A stretch of 64,000 nucleotides of DNA. It comes from Methanococcoides orientis. Lineage in GTDB: Archaea > Halobacteriota > Methanosarcinia > Methanosarcinales > Methanosarcinaceae. The stretch lies in contig NZ_CP073710.1 of assembly GCF_021184045.1 (NCBI RefSeq), forward strand, positions 1,064,685-1,128,684, written 5' to 3'. Shown piece by piece: positions 38,568 through 48,213 of the stretch. A program made the position numbers and the translations under genes. Each line of letters starts with the position of its first letter. Position 1 is the first letter of the stretch. Below the pieces are notes generated by a model. It saw only the letters and a program-made list of their open reading frames with translations, had not been told where the DNA came from and searched no databases.

Positions 38568-39659
38568 ATGGAAAATATTGAACAAAAGCTGATATCAAGG
38601 ATCAATGAACATGCCACACCTCTTCGAATAATGCATGTATGTGGCACTCATGAAAGAACCATATCAAAATATGCAATTCGTGATATAATCTCTGATGACG
38701 TTCAGTTATTAAGCGGTCCGGGATGCCCTGTTTGTGTAACCCCTGTAGAGGACATCGACTTTGCAATTGAACTGGCAAGGTCAGGAAAGGTGATCACTTC
38801 CTTTGGGGATATGATGAGGGTACCGGGAACTACGGGAAGTCTATTCGATGCAAGATCCGATGGATATGATATTCGCATGGTCTACAGTATCGATGATGCC
38901 ATAAAGATCGCGAAAGATAACCCGACTCTGGAGATTGTATTTTTCGGGATCGGATTTGAGACCACTGCACCCTCCAATGCTGCTGCATTATTAAGAGGAG
39001 TGCCTGAGAACTTCAGCATTCTCACATCACATAAACTCATGCCTCCGGCAATGGAGATCCTCACACGAGATACAAATGTGGACGGATTCCTGGCACCAGG
39101 ACATGTATCAACGATCATTGGAACTGAAAAATATGATCAAATTTCAGAAAAAGGGTTTCCAATCGTAGTAACGGGTTTTGAAGCTCTTGATGTTCTCCTC
39201 GGCATAGCCATGGTCCAGAACCAGCTCGAAACCGGCAGGTCCTGTGTGGAGAACGCATACCCACGCTGTGTGAATGTCGAGGGAAACCTCAAGGCCCGGG
39301 AAATGTTGTATCAGGTATTTAAGAAGACCGATAGCAAATGGCGGGGAATTGGCATGATCGAAAATTCAGGTCTTGCTTTGAAAAAAGAGTTTGACCAATT
39401 TGATGCTGTAAACGTTCATGCTGATATCTATAAGGAACTTCATGAGAAAAGAGCTTCAGAGAGCGATAATGTTGATGGTGAAAATCGTCTTTATGAAGAA
39501 TGTATCTGTGCCGAAATATTGACAGCACGAGCTCAGCCTCCCCAATGCCCTCTCTTTGGTAGAAGATGTTCACCTGAAGCTCCGGTCGGCCCCTGCATGG
39601 TAAGTCTGGAAGGCACATGCTATAACTGGTACAAATATAGACATAATAAAGGAATATAA
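38568..39659 (+). CDS. hypD: Hydrogenase formation protein HypD
   Basis: 363 residues with the HypD signatures MHVCGTHE, LLSGPGCPVCVTP (Cys pair for Fe handling), FFGIGFETTAP and FLAPGHVSTI. The C-terminal 4Fe-4S cysteines are in YEECICAEI, PPQCPLFGRRC and GPCMVSLEGTC. It assembles the Fe(CN)2CO group with HypC. It begins five bases after the hypC stop. Confidence 0.95.
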   Translation: MENIEQKLISRINEHATPLRIMHVCGTHERTISKYAIRDIISDDVQLLSGPGCPVCVTPVEDIDFAIELARSGKVITSFGDMMRVPGTTGSLFDARSDGYDIRMVYSIDDAIKIAKDNPTLEIVFFGIGFETTAPSNAAALLRGVPENFSILTSHKLMPPAMEILTRDTNVDGFLAPGHVSTIIGTEKYDQISEKGFPIVVTGFEALDVLLGIAMVQNQLETGRSCVENAYPRCVNVEGNLKAREMLYQVFKKTDSKWRGIGMIENSGLALKKEFDQFDAVNVHADIYKELHEKRASESDNVDGENRLYEECICAEILTARAQPPQCPLFGRRCSPEAPVGPCMVSLEGTCYNWYKYRHNKGI

Positions 39660-39660
39660 T

Positions 39661-40044
39661 ATGCATGAGTATTCACTTGCCTGTGAGATCTTTGAAACTG
39701 TGATAGCAACAGCAGATCAGAATAAAGCATCAGCAGTAAATTCCATAACACTGGAAATTGGCAGGCTAACACATGTGAATCCTGACCAGTTATTGTTCTG
39801 CCTTGATGTTCTGTCCGGGGACAGTATTGCCGAAGGTGCAAAGGTCAATGTGAATTTCGTTTCACCGTGTGGCGAGTGTGAATGCGGATATAAAAGAGAT
39901 AGCGGAGTTCCAGACAATGCTTGTTGTGATGATCAGCAATCCCTTTACGAATATGCATTAATGACCTGCCCGGTATGCGGGAAGTTGCTTCAGCTGGTTG
40001 GTGGAAATGAGCTCATAATTCAGACGATAGATATCGACATATGA
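39661..40044 (+). CDS. hypA: Hydrogenase nickel incorporation protein HypA
   Basis: 127 residues. The family start MHEYSLACEIFETV gives the Ni-binding His2-Glu3. The zinc-binding Cys pairs are CGEC and CPVC, separated by a longer insertion than in bacterial HypA (about 35 residues, with CDDQQSLYEY inside), as in several archaeal forms. It delivers nickel to the large subunit with HypB. The gene starts one base after the hypD stop. Confidence 0.93.
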   Translation: MHEYSLACEIFETVIATADQNKASAVNSITLEIGRLTHVNPDQLLFCLDVLSGDSIAEGAKVNVNFVSPCGECECGYKRDSGVPDNACCDDQQSLYEYALMTCPVCGKLLQLVGGNELIIQTIDIDI

Positions 40045-40065
40045 AATTAGAGAGAGGAAAAATCA

Positions 40066-40719
40066 ATGCTGATGCACGTGGTAAATGTCAACAAAGATGT
40101 CATGAAAGCCAATAATGAGCTTGCACATAGCAACAAGAAGCTTTTGATCAAAAACAGGGTTTTCGCCATGAATATCATGGGAGCCATAGGTTCCGGGAAA
40201 ACAACCCTTATTGAAGAGGCGATCAATGCGCTCAAAGACCGTTACAGAATTGCGGTTATTGCAGGTGATGTGGTAGCACAGATGGATGCATCCCGTTTTG
40301 AGAAGCTGGGAGTGAAAACAGTAGCTGCAAACACTGGCCGTGAGTGTCATCTGGATGCAAAACTTGTGGAAAGATCAATGGAAAATATCGATCTTGAAGA
40401 TATTGATATCCTATTCATCGAAAACGTAGGGAATCTCATCTGCCCTGTGGACTATAAACTTGGTGAGAACGTCCGTGTTGTGGTCGTAAGTGTAAGTGAG
40501 GGTGATGATACTGTTTTAAAACATCCGATGATATTCAGGACCTCTGATCTTGCCATCGTGAACAAGGTGGACATTAGTGAAGCTGTATCTGCCGATCCTT
40601 CCAAAATGAAAGCTGACATTGAAAAGTTAAATCCATCAATTCCCATACTCCTAACCTCTGGAAATGACAGGATAAGCATTGATAGATGGATAGAGTACAT
40701 CGAATCCTATCTTGAATAA
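40066..40719 (+). CDS. hypB: Hydrogenase nickel incorporation GTPase HypB
   Basis: 217 residues. The GTPase P-loop GAIGSGKTTL (about 41-50), the metal-site residues in NTGRECHLDAKLV (Cys-His), the Walker B ENVGNLICPVD and the guanine motif NKVD are all present. No His-rich nickel-storage stretch is seen at the N-terminus. It drives nickel transfer with HypA. AGAGAGG lies before ATG. Confidence 0.95.
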   Translation: MLMHVVNVNKDVMKANNELAHSNKKLLIKNRVFAMNIMGAIGSGKTTLIEEAINALKDRYRIAVIAGDVVAQMDASRFEKLGVKTVAANTGRECHLDAKLVERSMENIDLEDIDILFIENVGNLICPVDYKLGENVRVVVVSVSEGDDTVLKHPMIFRTSDLAIVNKVDISEAVSADPSKMKADIEKLNPSIPILLTSGNDRISIDRWIEYIESYLE

Positions 40720-40746
40720 AGACATTCTTGTTTCTGATAACAATAA

Positions 40747-41817
40747 GTGATGATCATGTCAAAAGATAAAGTCATTAGGATGGAACATGGAGCTGGTGGA
40801 GAAACGATGCAGGCACTTATTCGTGAAGTGATCCTCAACAACATAACCAGCAGATCTGCAGGACTTGTGGGTCTTGACGATCTCGATGATGGTGCAACGA
40901 TAAACATTGCAAGTACCATTGCCAATAACAAAAACTCTGATGAGATCGTGATCACTACAGATAGTCACGTGATAAAACCTGCTTTTTTCCCGAATTCCAA
41001 CATTGGCAGGCTTGCTATTTCAGGTACTGTCAATGATCTTGCAGTAATGGGAGCTGCACCCCTTGCCCTTACATGTGCGATAGTTGTACCGGAAGGATTT
41101 GAACTTGATTCTTTTGAGCAAATAATCAGGTCCATGAACGAAACTGCAGAAGAGGTGGGTGTTCCTATCATAACAGGTGACACAAAAACCATCGAGAGAA
41201 ACGGACTTGACTCAATTATAATTAATACTACAGGTATCGGGATCGCGGATGAAGTTATCCGGGACTGTGGGATTTGTCCCGGTGACAGGATAATCCTTAC
41301 AGGCACCATAGGTGATCACGGGATATCGCTCCTGGCCCATAGGGAAGGATTCGATCTTACCACCGACCTGGCATCTGATGTAGCACCTTTGTGGAATATG
41401 ATAAGGTCAGTTATTCCAATACGAACTATCGAAGGCAGGCCTGCCATATCAGCCATGAAAGATCCGACAAGAGGAGGACTTGCAGGCGCACTGAACGAAA
41501 TGGCTCAAAAAAGCGGAACAGGGATCATCATTGAACAAAAGGACCTGCCTATAAAAAGATCAGTATCATCTGCCTGTGAAATGCTTGGGATAGACCCTCT
41601 TGAAGTAGCAAACGAAGGTAAAGCGATCATCTGTGTGAAGGCTGAACATGCAGAGGAAGTACTATCATTAATTCGTCAACATGAGTATGGCAAGGATGCT
41701 GCTATCATAGGGGAAGCAACAGACGAGAATTCAAGTAAGGTTCTGATGAGAACAACAATTGGCAGCATGAGGTATGTAGATACACCTACAGGCGACCTGA
41801 TACCAAGGATCTGCTGA
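40747..41817 (+). CDS. hypE: Hydrogenase maturation protein HypE
   Basis: 356 residues (the ATG at 40753 is an alternative start). It is an AIR-synthase-like ATPase with MEHGAGGETMQALI, LDDLDDGATI, DPTRGGLAGALNEM and the C-terminal PRIC. The terminal Cys carries the thiocarbamate that is dehydrated to thiocyanate for the CN ligands. It works with HypF and ends the hyp operon. Confidence 0.95.
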   Translation: MMIMSKDKVIRMEHGAGGETMQALIREVILNNITSRSAGLVGLDDLDDGATINIASTIANNKNSDEIVITTDSHVIKPAFFPNSNIGRLAISGTVNDLAVMGAAPLALTCAIVVPEGFELDSFEQIIRSMNETAEEVGVPIITGDTKTIERNGLDSIIINTTGIGIADEVIRDCGICPGDRIILTGTIGDHGISLLAHREGFDLTTDLASDVAPLWNMIRSVIPIRTIEGRPAISAMKDPTRGGLAGALNEMAQKSGTGIIIEQKDLPIKRSVSSACEMLGIDPLEVANEGKAIICVKAEHAEEVLSLIRQHEYGKDAAIIGEATDENSSKVLMRTTIGSMRYVDTPTGDLIPRIC

Positions 41818-41907
41818 GATCTGAATTCGATTATACTTTTGTTCCAACACTTTAAAAAAGATAGGAGGAGTGCATCCTTTGCATCCCTTTTTGAGAGAAT
41901 AAAAGCA

Positions 41908-42492
41908 TCAACTCCAGTAATTCATAACATATGACCTCGTGTTACGCAGATATGGTGTTACAAATCTTAACAGAAGAGGGGTTATAAAAATCGTAACTAC
42001 CAGATTGCCAATGAACCATCCCTGGAAAATGATCCTGTATTCAGACCACGGGACGATACCCCCGGCAACAAGTACGGAAGAGCCCCATACAGCACCCACC
42101 AGATTATTGAGGAAAAGCCCAAACACAAGAAAAATCGCCAGATCCCTACGGGTCTTCAGGGTGATATCAGCGCCCAGTGAAACAAAGGCAATAAGCGGTA
42201 TAAGAACCTGCCAGAAATCTGCAAGAGACCATATTAAGCTTAATGAAAATGGCATATCAATAAGACTCGCCGCACCTAGCAGACATCCAAAATAGGCAGC
42301 CAGAGCACCCCACATACCATACCACAGAACAAAAGCTATCATAACAGCCGCTGCAAAATATATCCCCGATACACCCTGAGCCGGAGATACCGGAGAATTG
42401 ACAACTGCAAACCTTGATAGAAGTGCGTAGACAAGAACCAGAACTAAAAAGATACCAAGATGTGTTGACAAAGAATCTTTCCTAGATTCCAT
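41908..42492 (-). CDS. MASE1-like integral membrane protein
   Basis: 194 residues with five or six hydrophobic helices and no soluble domain. The pattern AQGVSGIYFAAAVMIAFVLWYG followed by WGALAAYFGCLLGAA (separate stretches) resembles the MASE1 membrane sensor domain, but here it is not attached to a kinase or cyclase. It may be a stand-alone sensor or a small transporter. It is convergent with hypE, so it is not part of that operon. Low certainty on function. Confidence 0.6.
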   Translation of the reverse strand: MESRKDSLSTHLGIFLVLVLVYALLSRFAVVNSPVSPAQGVSGIYFAAAVMIAFVLWYGMWGALAAYFGCLLGAASLIDMPFSLSLIWSLADFWQVLIPLIAFVSLGADITLKTRRDLAIFLVFGLFLNNLVGAVWGSSVLVAGGIVPWSEYRIIFQGWFIGNLVVTIFITPLLLRFVTPYLRNTRSYVMNYWS

Positions 42493-42724
42493 TTAAATCC
42501 CTCTTTTATCTTCGATTAATCTGAACATATTCCAGAAACTCCACTGAATATACATATACAATAATTGTAGAAATGCACTAATAAAGATTTGGAATTCTTG
42601 TTTTAGAAAGATCACGCTTCTGTAATATTAATGTAGTACCAAAACCAAATCAACCGGGAACTGATAACATTTATATAGCATCTTTGCTAATTTTGTTACA
42701 TATTACAAATTTCAAAGAGGATAT

Positions 42725-43519
42725 ATGATGAATAAAAATTTAGGACTTATATTGATCGTTTTAGCTATTCTTGCATCTGGTTGTGTATCTACGACCACTA
42801 TGACCCCTGTAGGATCAGATGATCTGATCTTAAGTACAGAATCGATAGTTATGAAGGAATTCCATGAACAGGATATATCCGTGCTGGTGCTCAACAACAA
42901 TACCAGCCAACCTATTGATTCTGTAAGAGTGAGTTCTTTTGGACCATTTACAATCCTCGGGGACAGCTCAGATATAAACATTCCTGCAACTAAGAAAGCC
43001 ACTGTTAATGCCAGGATCCAAGCTCCTGCATTTGATTCAGTTGAAGACACTACAATGCTGACCATATCATACGCATCAGGCCTTGACGAGGATGAAAAGC
43101 CCGTGATCATGACAAAGAACATTCCGGTCCAGACCGTTGTCCTTCCGGATGCATCACTGCAATTCGTAGGTTTTGTAGAAGATATAGATAATTTGCTTGC
43201 AACTCCACCGGTTTCCACCTGGGAAGCTGAAAAGGGTGAAAATACTACTGTAAAGTTCTCAGTTAAAAACAACGGACAAACCACGATCGCTGCAGATAGC
43301 CTGATTGTGCTTGTTGATATTGAGAACGAGCTTATCGGAGGAAATGCAAGCTTCAACATAACTCAGGCAATGGCAAGAGGAGGTACTTCCTATACCCGCG
43401 GTGTTGAGCTTCCGGTACTCGAAGATGCTCCTAATGGAGAGACAGACGTGTCTGTGAGACTGATGCAGGGAGATTACCTTATTGATTCCCAGTCCCTTGT
43501 ACTCAAAGTAAAACTTTGA
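42725..43519 (+). CDS. Lipoprotein with two Ig/CARDB-like domains
   Basis: 264 residues. The signal ends in the lipobox LASGC (Cys about 20), so the protein sits on the outer surface. The rest is beta-rich with segments such as VLVLNNNTSQPIDSVRV and VKFSVKNNGQTTIAADSL, typical of CARDB/COG1361-like domains. It starts a three-gene run with short spacing and probably forms a surface complex with the following two genes. No enzymatic motif is seen. Confidence 0.7.
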   Translation: MMNKNLGLILIVLAILASGCVSTTTMTPVGSDDLILSTESIVMKEFHEQDISVLVLNNNTSQPIDSVRVSSFGPFTILGDSSDINIPATKKATVNARIQAPAFDSVEDTTMLTISYASGLDEDEKPVIMTKNIPVQTVVLPDASLQFVGFVEDIDNLLATPPVSTWEAEKGENTTVKFSVKNNGQTTIAADSLIVLVDIENELIGGNASFNITQAMARGGTSYTRGVELPVLEDAPNGETDVSVRLMQGDYLIDSQSLVLKVKL

Positions 43520-43534
43520 TCAGGTTTGATTCTC

Positions 43535-44518
43535 ATGGGATTTGAAATATCGGGATCTAAAAGATCCCTATTTTTATTTTTTATTTCCATCAGCTTGATC
43601 TTAACTTCATTTTCCGGCTGCATTGATACTCCGGGAGACCTTTATAGGGAGTATGATGAGGTCTTCATCCAGGACATAGATGTGATGTCCACTCCTCAGG
43701 AAGAAGGTGCTCTCCTGACAATAACCCCCTATATCCGAAATGACCAGAATTCCGACAGTTCGATGCTTTCTGTAAAGATCAATGTAATTGACCAAAGCAC
43801 GCAGCTGATAGTTGCAGAAAAGAATCTGGACATGGGGTATGTCAAAGCTGAATCAATGGCTTACAATAGTGTATCTCTTCAAGTTCCGAAACCGGGGAGA
43901 TATGATATCGAAGTCCAGCTTTTTGAGGATGATAGGCATCTGGAGACAATGGGCACTCTCGTTACTGTGAAAGAAACGTCTACCGCCGAACAGCCAGCTA
44001 ACATAAAGCTTACTGATATGAACCTTGTGATAACCAAATTCGTGAGCTCAGATCAAGAAGCAATTGTAGATGTATCTCCAGGAATCTACAACGAAGGAGG
44101 AGATTCTAGATCTCTTAATATGATAGTTACCGCAAGAGTGGATCCTTACAAAGCATATACCGAAAGTGACGAGCTCGGGATACTCAAAGGTTCAAGCCGG
44201 GTCAGGGGAAACGTCCGTTTTGTTCTCCCGAGGAATGACGATTACACATTTACAGTTGTTGTGGAAGAGAACGGACGGGAAGTTGCCATATCTGAAACAC
44301 CAGCGCCGGTAAAGCTGGATGAGATCTATAAGATAGACGTTATCAATACGTATCCACTTGTGGAAGAAGGTACACCAGTTGTCGAGGATGAAGCAACAGA
44401 GGAACCAGCTGAAGATGCAATGCCCGGATTCCAGATCCTGATGACGCTAACAGCAGTCCTTCTGATAGCCGGGATCGTAAATCGTGGAATATTAAGCAGC
44501 AAAAAGCAAAGAAAATGA
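43535..44518 (+). CDS. Surface lipoprotein-like protein with PGF-CTERM anchor
   Basis: 327 residues from ATG 43535; the in-frame TTG at 43526 is a weaker start. It has an N-terminal signal with TSFSGC, two beta-rich domains (about 35-150 and 165-270), an acidic Glu/Pro/Val linker, and a C-terminus MPGFQILMTLTAVLLIAGIV then basic residues. That is the PGF-CTERM pattern processed by archaeosortase A. Having both a lipobox-like signal and PGF-CTERM is notable. It overlaps the next gene by ATGA. Confidence 0.7.
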   Translation: MGFEISGSKRSLFLFFISISLILTSFSGCIDTPGDLYREYDEVFIQDIDVMSTPQEEGALLTITPYIRNDQNSDSSMLSVKINVIDQSTQLIVAEKNLDMGYVKAESMAYNSVSLQVPKPGRYDIEVQLFEDDRHLETMGTLVTVKETSTAEQPANIKLTDMNLVITKFVSSDQEAIVDVSPGIYNEGGDSRSLNMIVTARVDPYKAYTESDELGILKGSSRVRGNVRFVLPRNDDYTFTVVVEENGREVAISETPAPVKLDEIYKIDVINTYPLVEEGTPVVEDEATEEPAEDAMPGFQILMTLTAVLLIAGIVNRGILSSKKQRK

Positions 44519-44529
44519 AGGGGAATAAT

Positions 44530-44844
44530 ATGACGGGGGAAGAAGACAGACATAAAATCGAGAGCATGGAAGAAGAAAAACCTGCAACGGTGGCTCCGGA
44601 TGCAAAAGGAAGAGCCTCAAACGGCAACAACAATGACGAATCTTTCAAGAAACTCGTTAATGCATCAGTGGTGATCGTTCTTGTGGCTCTGATCTTTATT
44701 GCCCTGTTCTCTTTCTTTTTTAGTATGCAGGAAGCGATCTTTGCCCTTTTCAACCCCAGATATCAGGCACTTATGCAGGCAGTCTTTAGCCTGATGGTTG
44801 TGGTTATGGGAGTTTACATGATCAAGATGTTTTTGGGAAAATGA
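44530..44844 (+). CDS. Small membrane protein of the surface cluster
   Basis: 104 residues from ATG 44530, which has AAGGGG upstream; an earlier ATG at 44515 overlaps the previous stop. A charged, Asn-rich cytoplasmic N-terminus (about 50 residues) precedes two hydrophobic helices (VVIVLVALIFIALFSFFF and FSLMVVVMGVYMIKMF). No family recognised. Tight coupling to the two preceding surface-protein genes suggests a membrane partner. Confidence 0.6.
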   Translation: MTGEEDRHKIESMEEEKPATVAPDAKGRASNGNNNDESFKKLVNASVVIVLVALIFIALFSFFFSMQEAIFALFNPRYQALMQAVFSLMVVVMGVYMIKMFLGK

Positions 44845-44930
44845 TCAATCAGCCAGATCACGATATTTGCGCGAGGTTATTGGGAATCCGGATTTCCTGA
44901 GACTTATAGAAAAAAAGAGAATGATAAGTC

Positions 44931-45488
44931 TCAGTCTTTTTTCAGAACAACTGCTCTACTTAGAAATACCTTTGGCCTTTCCACAATTGTGAAACCATTG
45001 TTTAAAGCTATCTTGATGGTCTTGTTAAAGCTCTTCGGTGAAACATGCAGATATGGTTCTGCTATGAACAAAAATCCGTTGCCCTTTACAATGGAAGCTA
45101 GCTCATTGAGGGTCTTTTCCGGGTTAGGAACCTCATGAAGCATATAAAAAGCTATTGCAAGATCGACCTTCTCCGATATACCAATTACATCCTCTTTACA
45201 CTTGTGTAGTACAATACGTCCCTCTAGCTCCGTACCCTGTATCTTCTTTCTGAGCTTGTGAAGCATCTCCTCCTGCAGATCAGAAGCTATGACCAGACCG
45301 GAGCTACCGACCATCCGAGCTATCTCTGTTGAGAAGAAACCAGGACCACATCCAAGGTCAAGAACTGTCATTCCTTCTTTGACATAAGGTTCCAGTATCT
45401 CCCGGGGTTTCTGAAACCATCTTCTTATTCTGTTATCCAGAATGCCTGAGATCGCAGCCGGGCACACACGATTGTATCGAATGTTCAC
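44931..45488 (-). CDS. Class I SAM-dependent methyltransferase
   Basis: 185 residues. The SAM-binding motif VLDLGCGPGFFSTEIA (about 42-57) and the acidic loop ASDLQEEML are clear, followed by AIAFYMLHEVPNPEK. The N-terminus has CPAAISGILDNRIRRW. It resembles small UbiE/arsenite-type methyltransferases, but lacks the arsenic-binding cysteines, so the substrate is unknown. Monocistronic. Confidence 0.85.
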   Translation of the reverse strand: MNIRYNRVCPAAISGILDNRIRRWFQKPREILEPYVKEGMTVLDLGCGPGFFSTEIARMVGSSGLVIASDLQEEMLHKLRKKIQGTELEGRIVLHKCKEDVIGISEKVDLAIAFYMLHEVPNPEKTLNELASIVKGNGFLFIAEPYLHVSPKSFNKTIKIALNNGFTIVERPKVFLSRAVVLKKD

Positions 45489-45620
45489 AATATCCCCTTA
45501 AAGATAATTAGCTACAATGAAACATATAGTTACCTTAAACAAAAGATAGATACCATCTTCGAAATTTTACCTTGAAGTAGAAACGTCACCATTCTTAATT
45601 AATGAAATGTCGTGGAGCAC

Positions 45621-46454
45621 TCATTCAGCACCGTCTGAAAGATGTTCTCTGGAAAAGAACATTTCCCGATCATATGCAATGATGGCAGCAGCTACAACAA
45701 TGAGAACAACGGTCTCAATGCACTTAGTGGTCTGGGAGATATCCAGGATCTCCTGCGACATATTTACTATAAAGTGAAAAGCGATTGCGGCAATGATACT
45801 TTTCCCGTTCTTTATGCATATCCAGCTGATTATCATTCCCATGGGAACTATGCTGACAAAGAAGTTCACACCATACCATACACTTTCGTGGAAGATCTCA
45901 TACTGATAGGAGTTGTTGACAAACATGAGCGGAAAGTGCCAGAGTGACCAAAGTACACTAAAAATAAGCGATGCTTTGAAGTAAGTGTGCCGGCTCTGCA
46001 GGCTGTCAAAAGCATATCCTCGCCATCCCAGCTCTTCAAAGCCTGCTGCAAGTAAAAGCAGCAACAATACAGGAACAAATCCGGTAGAGAAGGAGAAGCC
46101 TTCTGCAAGCTGGAACTGTGACACTGATCCTCCGAATAACAGGGAAATAAAGATCGATACCAGTACTGAAAGAGGCATTATTAGAATAAATACAGGCAGC
46201 ACTTTTGGCTGTATGAGTCTTATGTTGATCAGCCTGTTGACAAAATCTTTTTTAAGATCTGCATTTTTAGACCTGAAGATCATAACAAGTGAGATAAGAA
46301 ATGGTGCCATAAGCCCCGGCAGCATAAGCAGCATATATAGCCCATCCCCACCATCCTGAAAGCTTACATACGCTCCTGCAAACCAGAGAGCATAGGTTAT
46401 GATAAAAGTTGAAAGGTAATAGATGCCGGGTTTGTAATTATAGTTAGGTATCAT
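45621..46454 (-). CDS. CPBP family intramembrane metalloprotease
   Basis: 277 residues and about eight membrane helices. The CPBP (Abi) motifs are visible: FEELGWRGYAFD (Glu-Glu and Arg), WSLWHFPLMF (His) and AFHFIVNMSQ (His). Family members cleave or process prenylated proteins and some confer bacteriocin immunity. The target is unknown here. Monocistronic. Confidence 0.85.
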   Translation of the reverse strand: MIPNYNYKPGIYYLSTFIITYALWFAGAYVSFQDGGDGLYMLLMLPGLMAPFLISLVMIFRSKNADLKKDFVNRLINIRLIQPKVLPVFILIMPLSVLVSIFISLLFGGSVSQFQLAEGFSFSTGFVPVLLLLLLAAGFEELGWRGYAFDSLQSRHTYFKASLIFSVLWSLWHFPLMFVNNSYQYEIFHESVWYGVNFFVSIVPMGMIISWICIKNGKSIIAAIAFHFIVNMSQEILDISQTTKCIETVVLIVVAAAIIAYDREMFFSREHLSDGAE

Positions 46455-46615
46455 TTCATTTCATTTCTCCAGATCTTAATTACTGTAGCCTATTAAGAGG
46501 TAATAATATTTGAAGGGGCAAATAAATTAACTTTAGAAGTATTAGTGAAAACTTGCTATTAAAATATATATGTTCTGTTTTGACATCGGCAAGGTTTTAC
46601 TGCTATTTCACCTTC

Positions 46616-46822
46616 ATGAAGAAAATACGTCATGGTCGTGTCTCTGCAAAAACCATACGCAAATGGCATCTTAACGTTATGATCAAAGAAGGAGTTACTG
46701 AGAGTCTAGCTGATTTTATTCAGGGAAGAGCTTCTATGACTGTTGGAAGTGCTCATTACCTCAACAAAGTGGAACAGGCTAAGAACGAGTACAGGAGGAT
46801 CATGGAGAAGTTTTCGATATAA
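46616..46822 (+). pseudogene. Remnant of an archaeal phage-type integrase (C-terminal part)
   Basis: 68 codons from ATG 46616 match the end of archaeal tyrosine recombinases (Phage_integr_3 type): SAKTIRKWHLNVM, then ADFIQGRASMTVGSAHYLNK, with the presumed catalytic His/Arg and nucleophile Tyr. About two thirds or more of a normal integrase is missing upstream. It marks the left side of a probable island that ends at tRNA-Val. Confidence 0.65.
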
Positions 46823-47262
46823 TTCATGTGTGATGTTCAAAGTTTGTCAACTCTAGAACACTTGAGTCAGTTGGAACACTTCTCATGTATAGAGTAGAGT
46901 GCAGTGCATTCTACAGTACAATGTATAATTATCAAAAAATGATATTAATATAAAGCTGAAAACGTACCATGCATTTTACCTTACTGTACATCTAGAAAGT
47001 GTTCCATGCGTACCAACTGTTCTATTTTAATTCTGAATGTGTAGCTGATTCTAGTAATGGTGTGATCTGATACAGAAGATGAAAATTGAGCTGGACATGT
47101 ACTGCCCTGATAGGCAACATCTGTATATCGTAAATGGTTGATAGCATAGGGCAGCTACTAACAAAAGCATAAAACCAAAGATCAAAAACATACGTATTTC
47201 TGATATTACAATCAATGAATTGGGAATCAGTTTTTTATTCCATGTAATTATATTATATACTA
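46823..47262. other. Region between integrase remnant and tatC
   Basis: About 440 AT-rich bases. It holds a fragment homologous to the 34442 small protein (47061-47141, plus strand) and the promoter of the tat cluster near 47230-47260 (TTATATTATATAC just before the tatC ATG). Otherwise I see nothing coding. Confidence 0.55.
47061..47141 (+). pseudogene. Fragment of the 34442-type small protein
   Basis: Twenty-six codons read CDLIQKMKIELDMYCPDRQH, then LYIVNG and TGA. They align with CDLIQGMKIELDMYFPDHQH, LYFVDT of the intact gene near the hydrogenase locus. A TAA and no start codon precede it. This third copy lies 240 bases after the integrase remnant. Confidence 0.7.
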
Positions 47263-47997
47263 ATGATTGAACATTTGGGTCCAACAAAATCGGTACCTGA
47301 GGATTATGATGCCCCTCTTGCAGAACACTTTGGTGAACTGAGAAAACGGTTATTCGTTGTAGCCATCGCACTTTTTGGTTTAATGATGGTCGCATTCCCA
47401 TTTTCAGAAATAGCTTTGAAGATGGTCTGGGCTAATTTTATACCTCAAAACATAGAAATGTTCGTTTATTCTCCTCTTGAATGGATATTCGCAAAACTCA
47501 AACTGTCTCTTGTGTTTTCTGTTGCATTTACTTTCCCATTGTTTCTTTATGAAATGTTTAAGTTTGCTTCAAGGGGTCTGTATCAGCATGAAAAAAAGTT
47601 TTTTTTGAAAATAGTGCCAGTTTCATTTTTATTGTTTATTATTGGAGGAAGTTTAGCATATTACATTGCACTTCCTCTGATGTTTAAATATATCATTTTT
47701 TATTCCAGTGAAACCGCCATATCTCAAATTTCAGTACAAAGTGTTCTGGCAGCAGTGACAAATATGATATTAGGATTTGGTCTTATTTTTCAAGTTCCAC
47801 TGATAATTGTTTTTGCTATAAAAATGCAAATTGTAAAACTTGAGATGCTTAAAAGAAAAAGGATATTTGTTTATGCAGCAGTGCTGAGTCTTGCTGTTTT
47901 TATGTCCCCTGATCCAACCTTTATTTCACAGATAATAGTTGCTTTTGTTCTTGTGATATTGTTTGAGATTGGTCTTCTAATCGCACGATTTCTGTAA
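47263..47997 (+). CDS. tatC: Twin-arginine translocase subunit TatC (first copy)
   Basis: 244 residues, six membrane helices. TatC marks are the N-terminal HFGELRKRLF and SPLEWIFAKLKLSLVF with the conserved Glu. It recognises the RR signal of folded cargo. The DNA is more AT-rich than the hydrogenase and hdr regions. A second, different tatC lies 5 kb downstream in the same cluster. No ribosome-binding site is seen; the TATA-rich stretch immediately upstream suggests a leaderless start. Confidence 0.9.
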   Translation: MIEHLGPTKSVPEDYDAPLAEHFGELRKRLFVVAIALFGLMMVAFPFSEIALKMVWANFIPQNIEMFVYSPLEWIFAKLKLSLVFSVAFTFPLFLYEMFKFASRGLYQHEKKFFLKIVPVSFLLFIIGGSLAYYIALPLMFKYIIFYSSETAISQISVQSVLAAVTNMILGFGLIFQVPLIIVFAIKMQIVKLEMLKRKRIFVYAAVLSLAVFMSPDPTFISQIIVAFVLVILFEIGLLIARFL

Positions 47998-48213
47998 GGT
48001 CTAGTGATAGCAGTAGATTAAGGCATAAATTATCTAAAAATATTGATATTTTGATTATCGTATTTTTCAATCAGTTTTGTCACAATAGTAGGGTATATAT
48101 ACAAGTTAAGGCATTGCACAATATGTTAGGTGTGCCAAAATTACATTTGGAACTGAAACAAAATATGGTTTACAAATTATACTATATACGCATAAATTAA
48201 CAGGGTGATAAAA

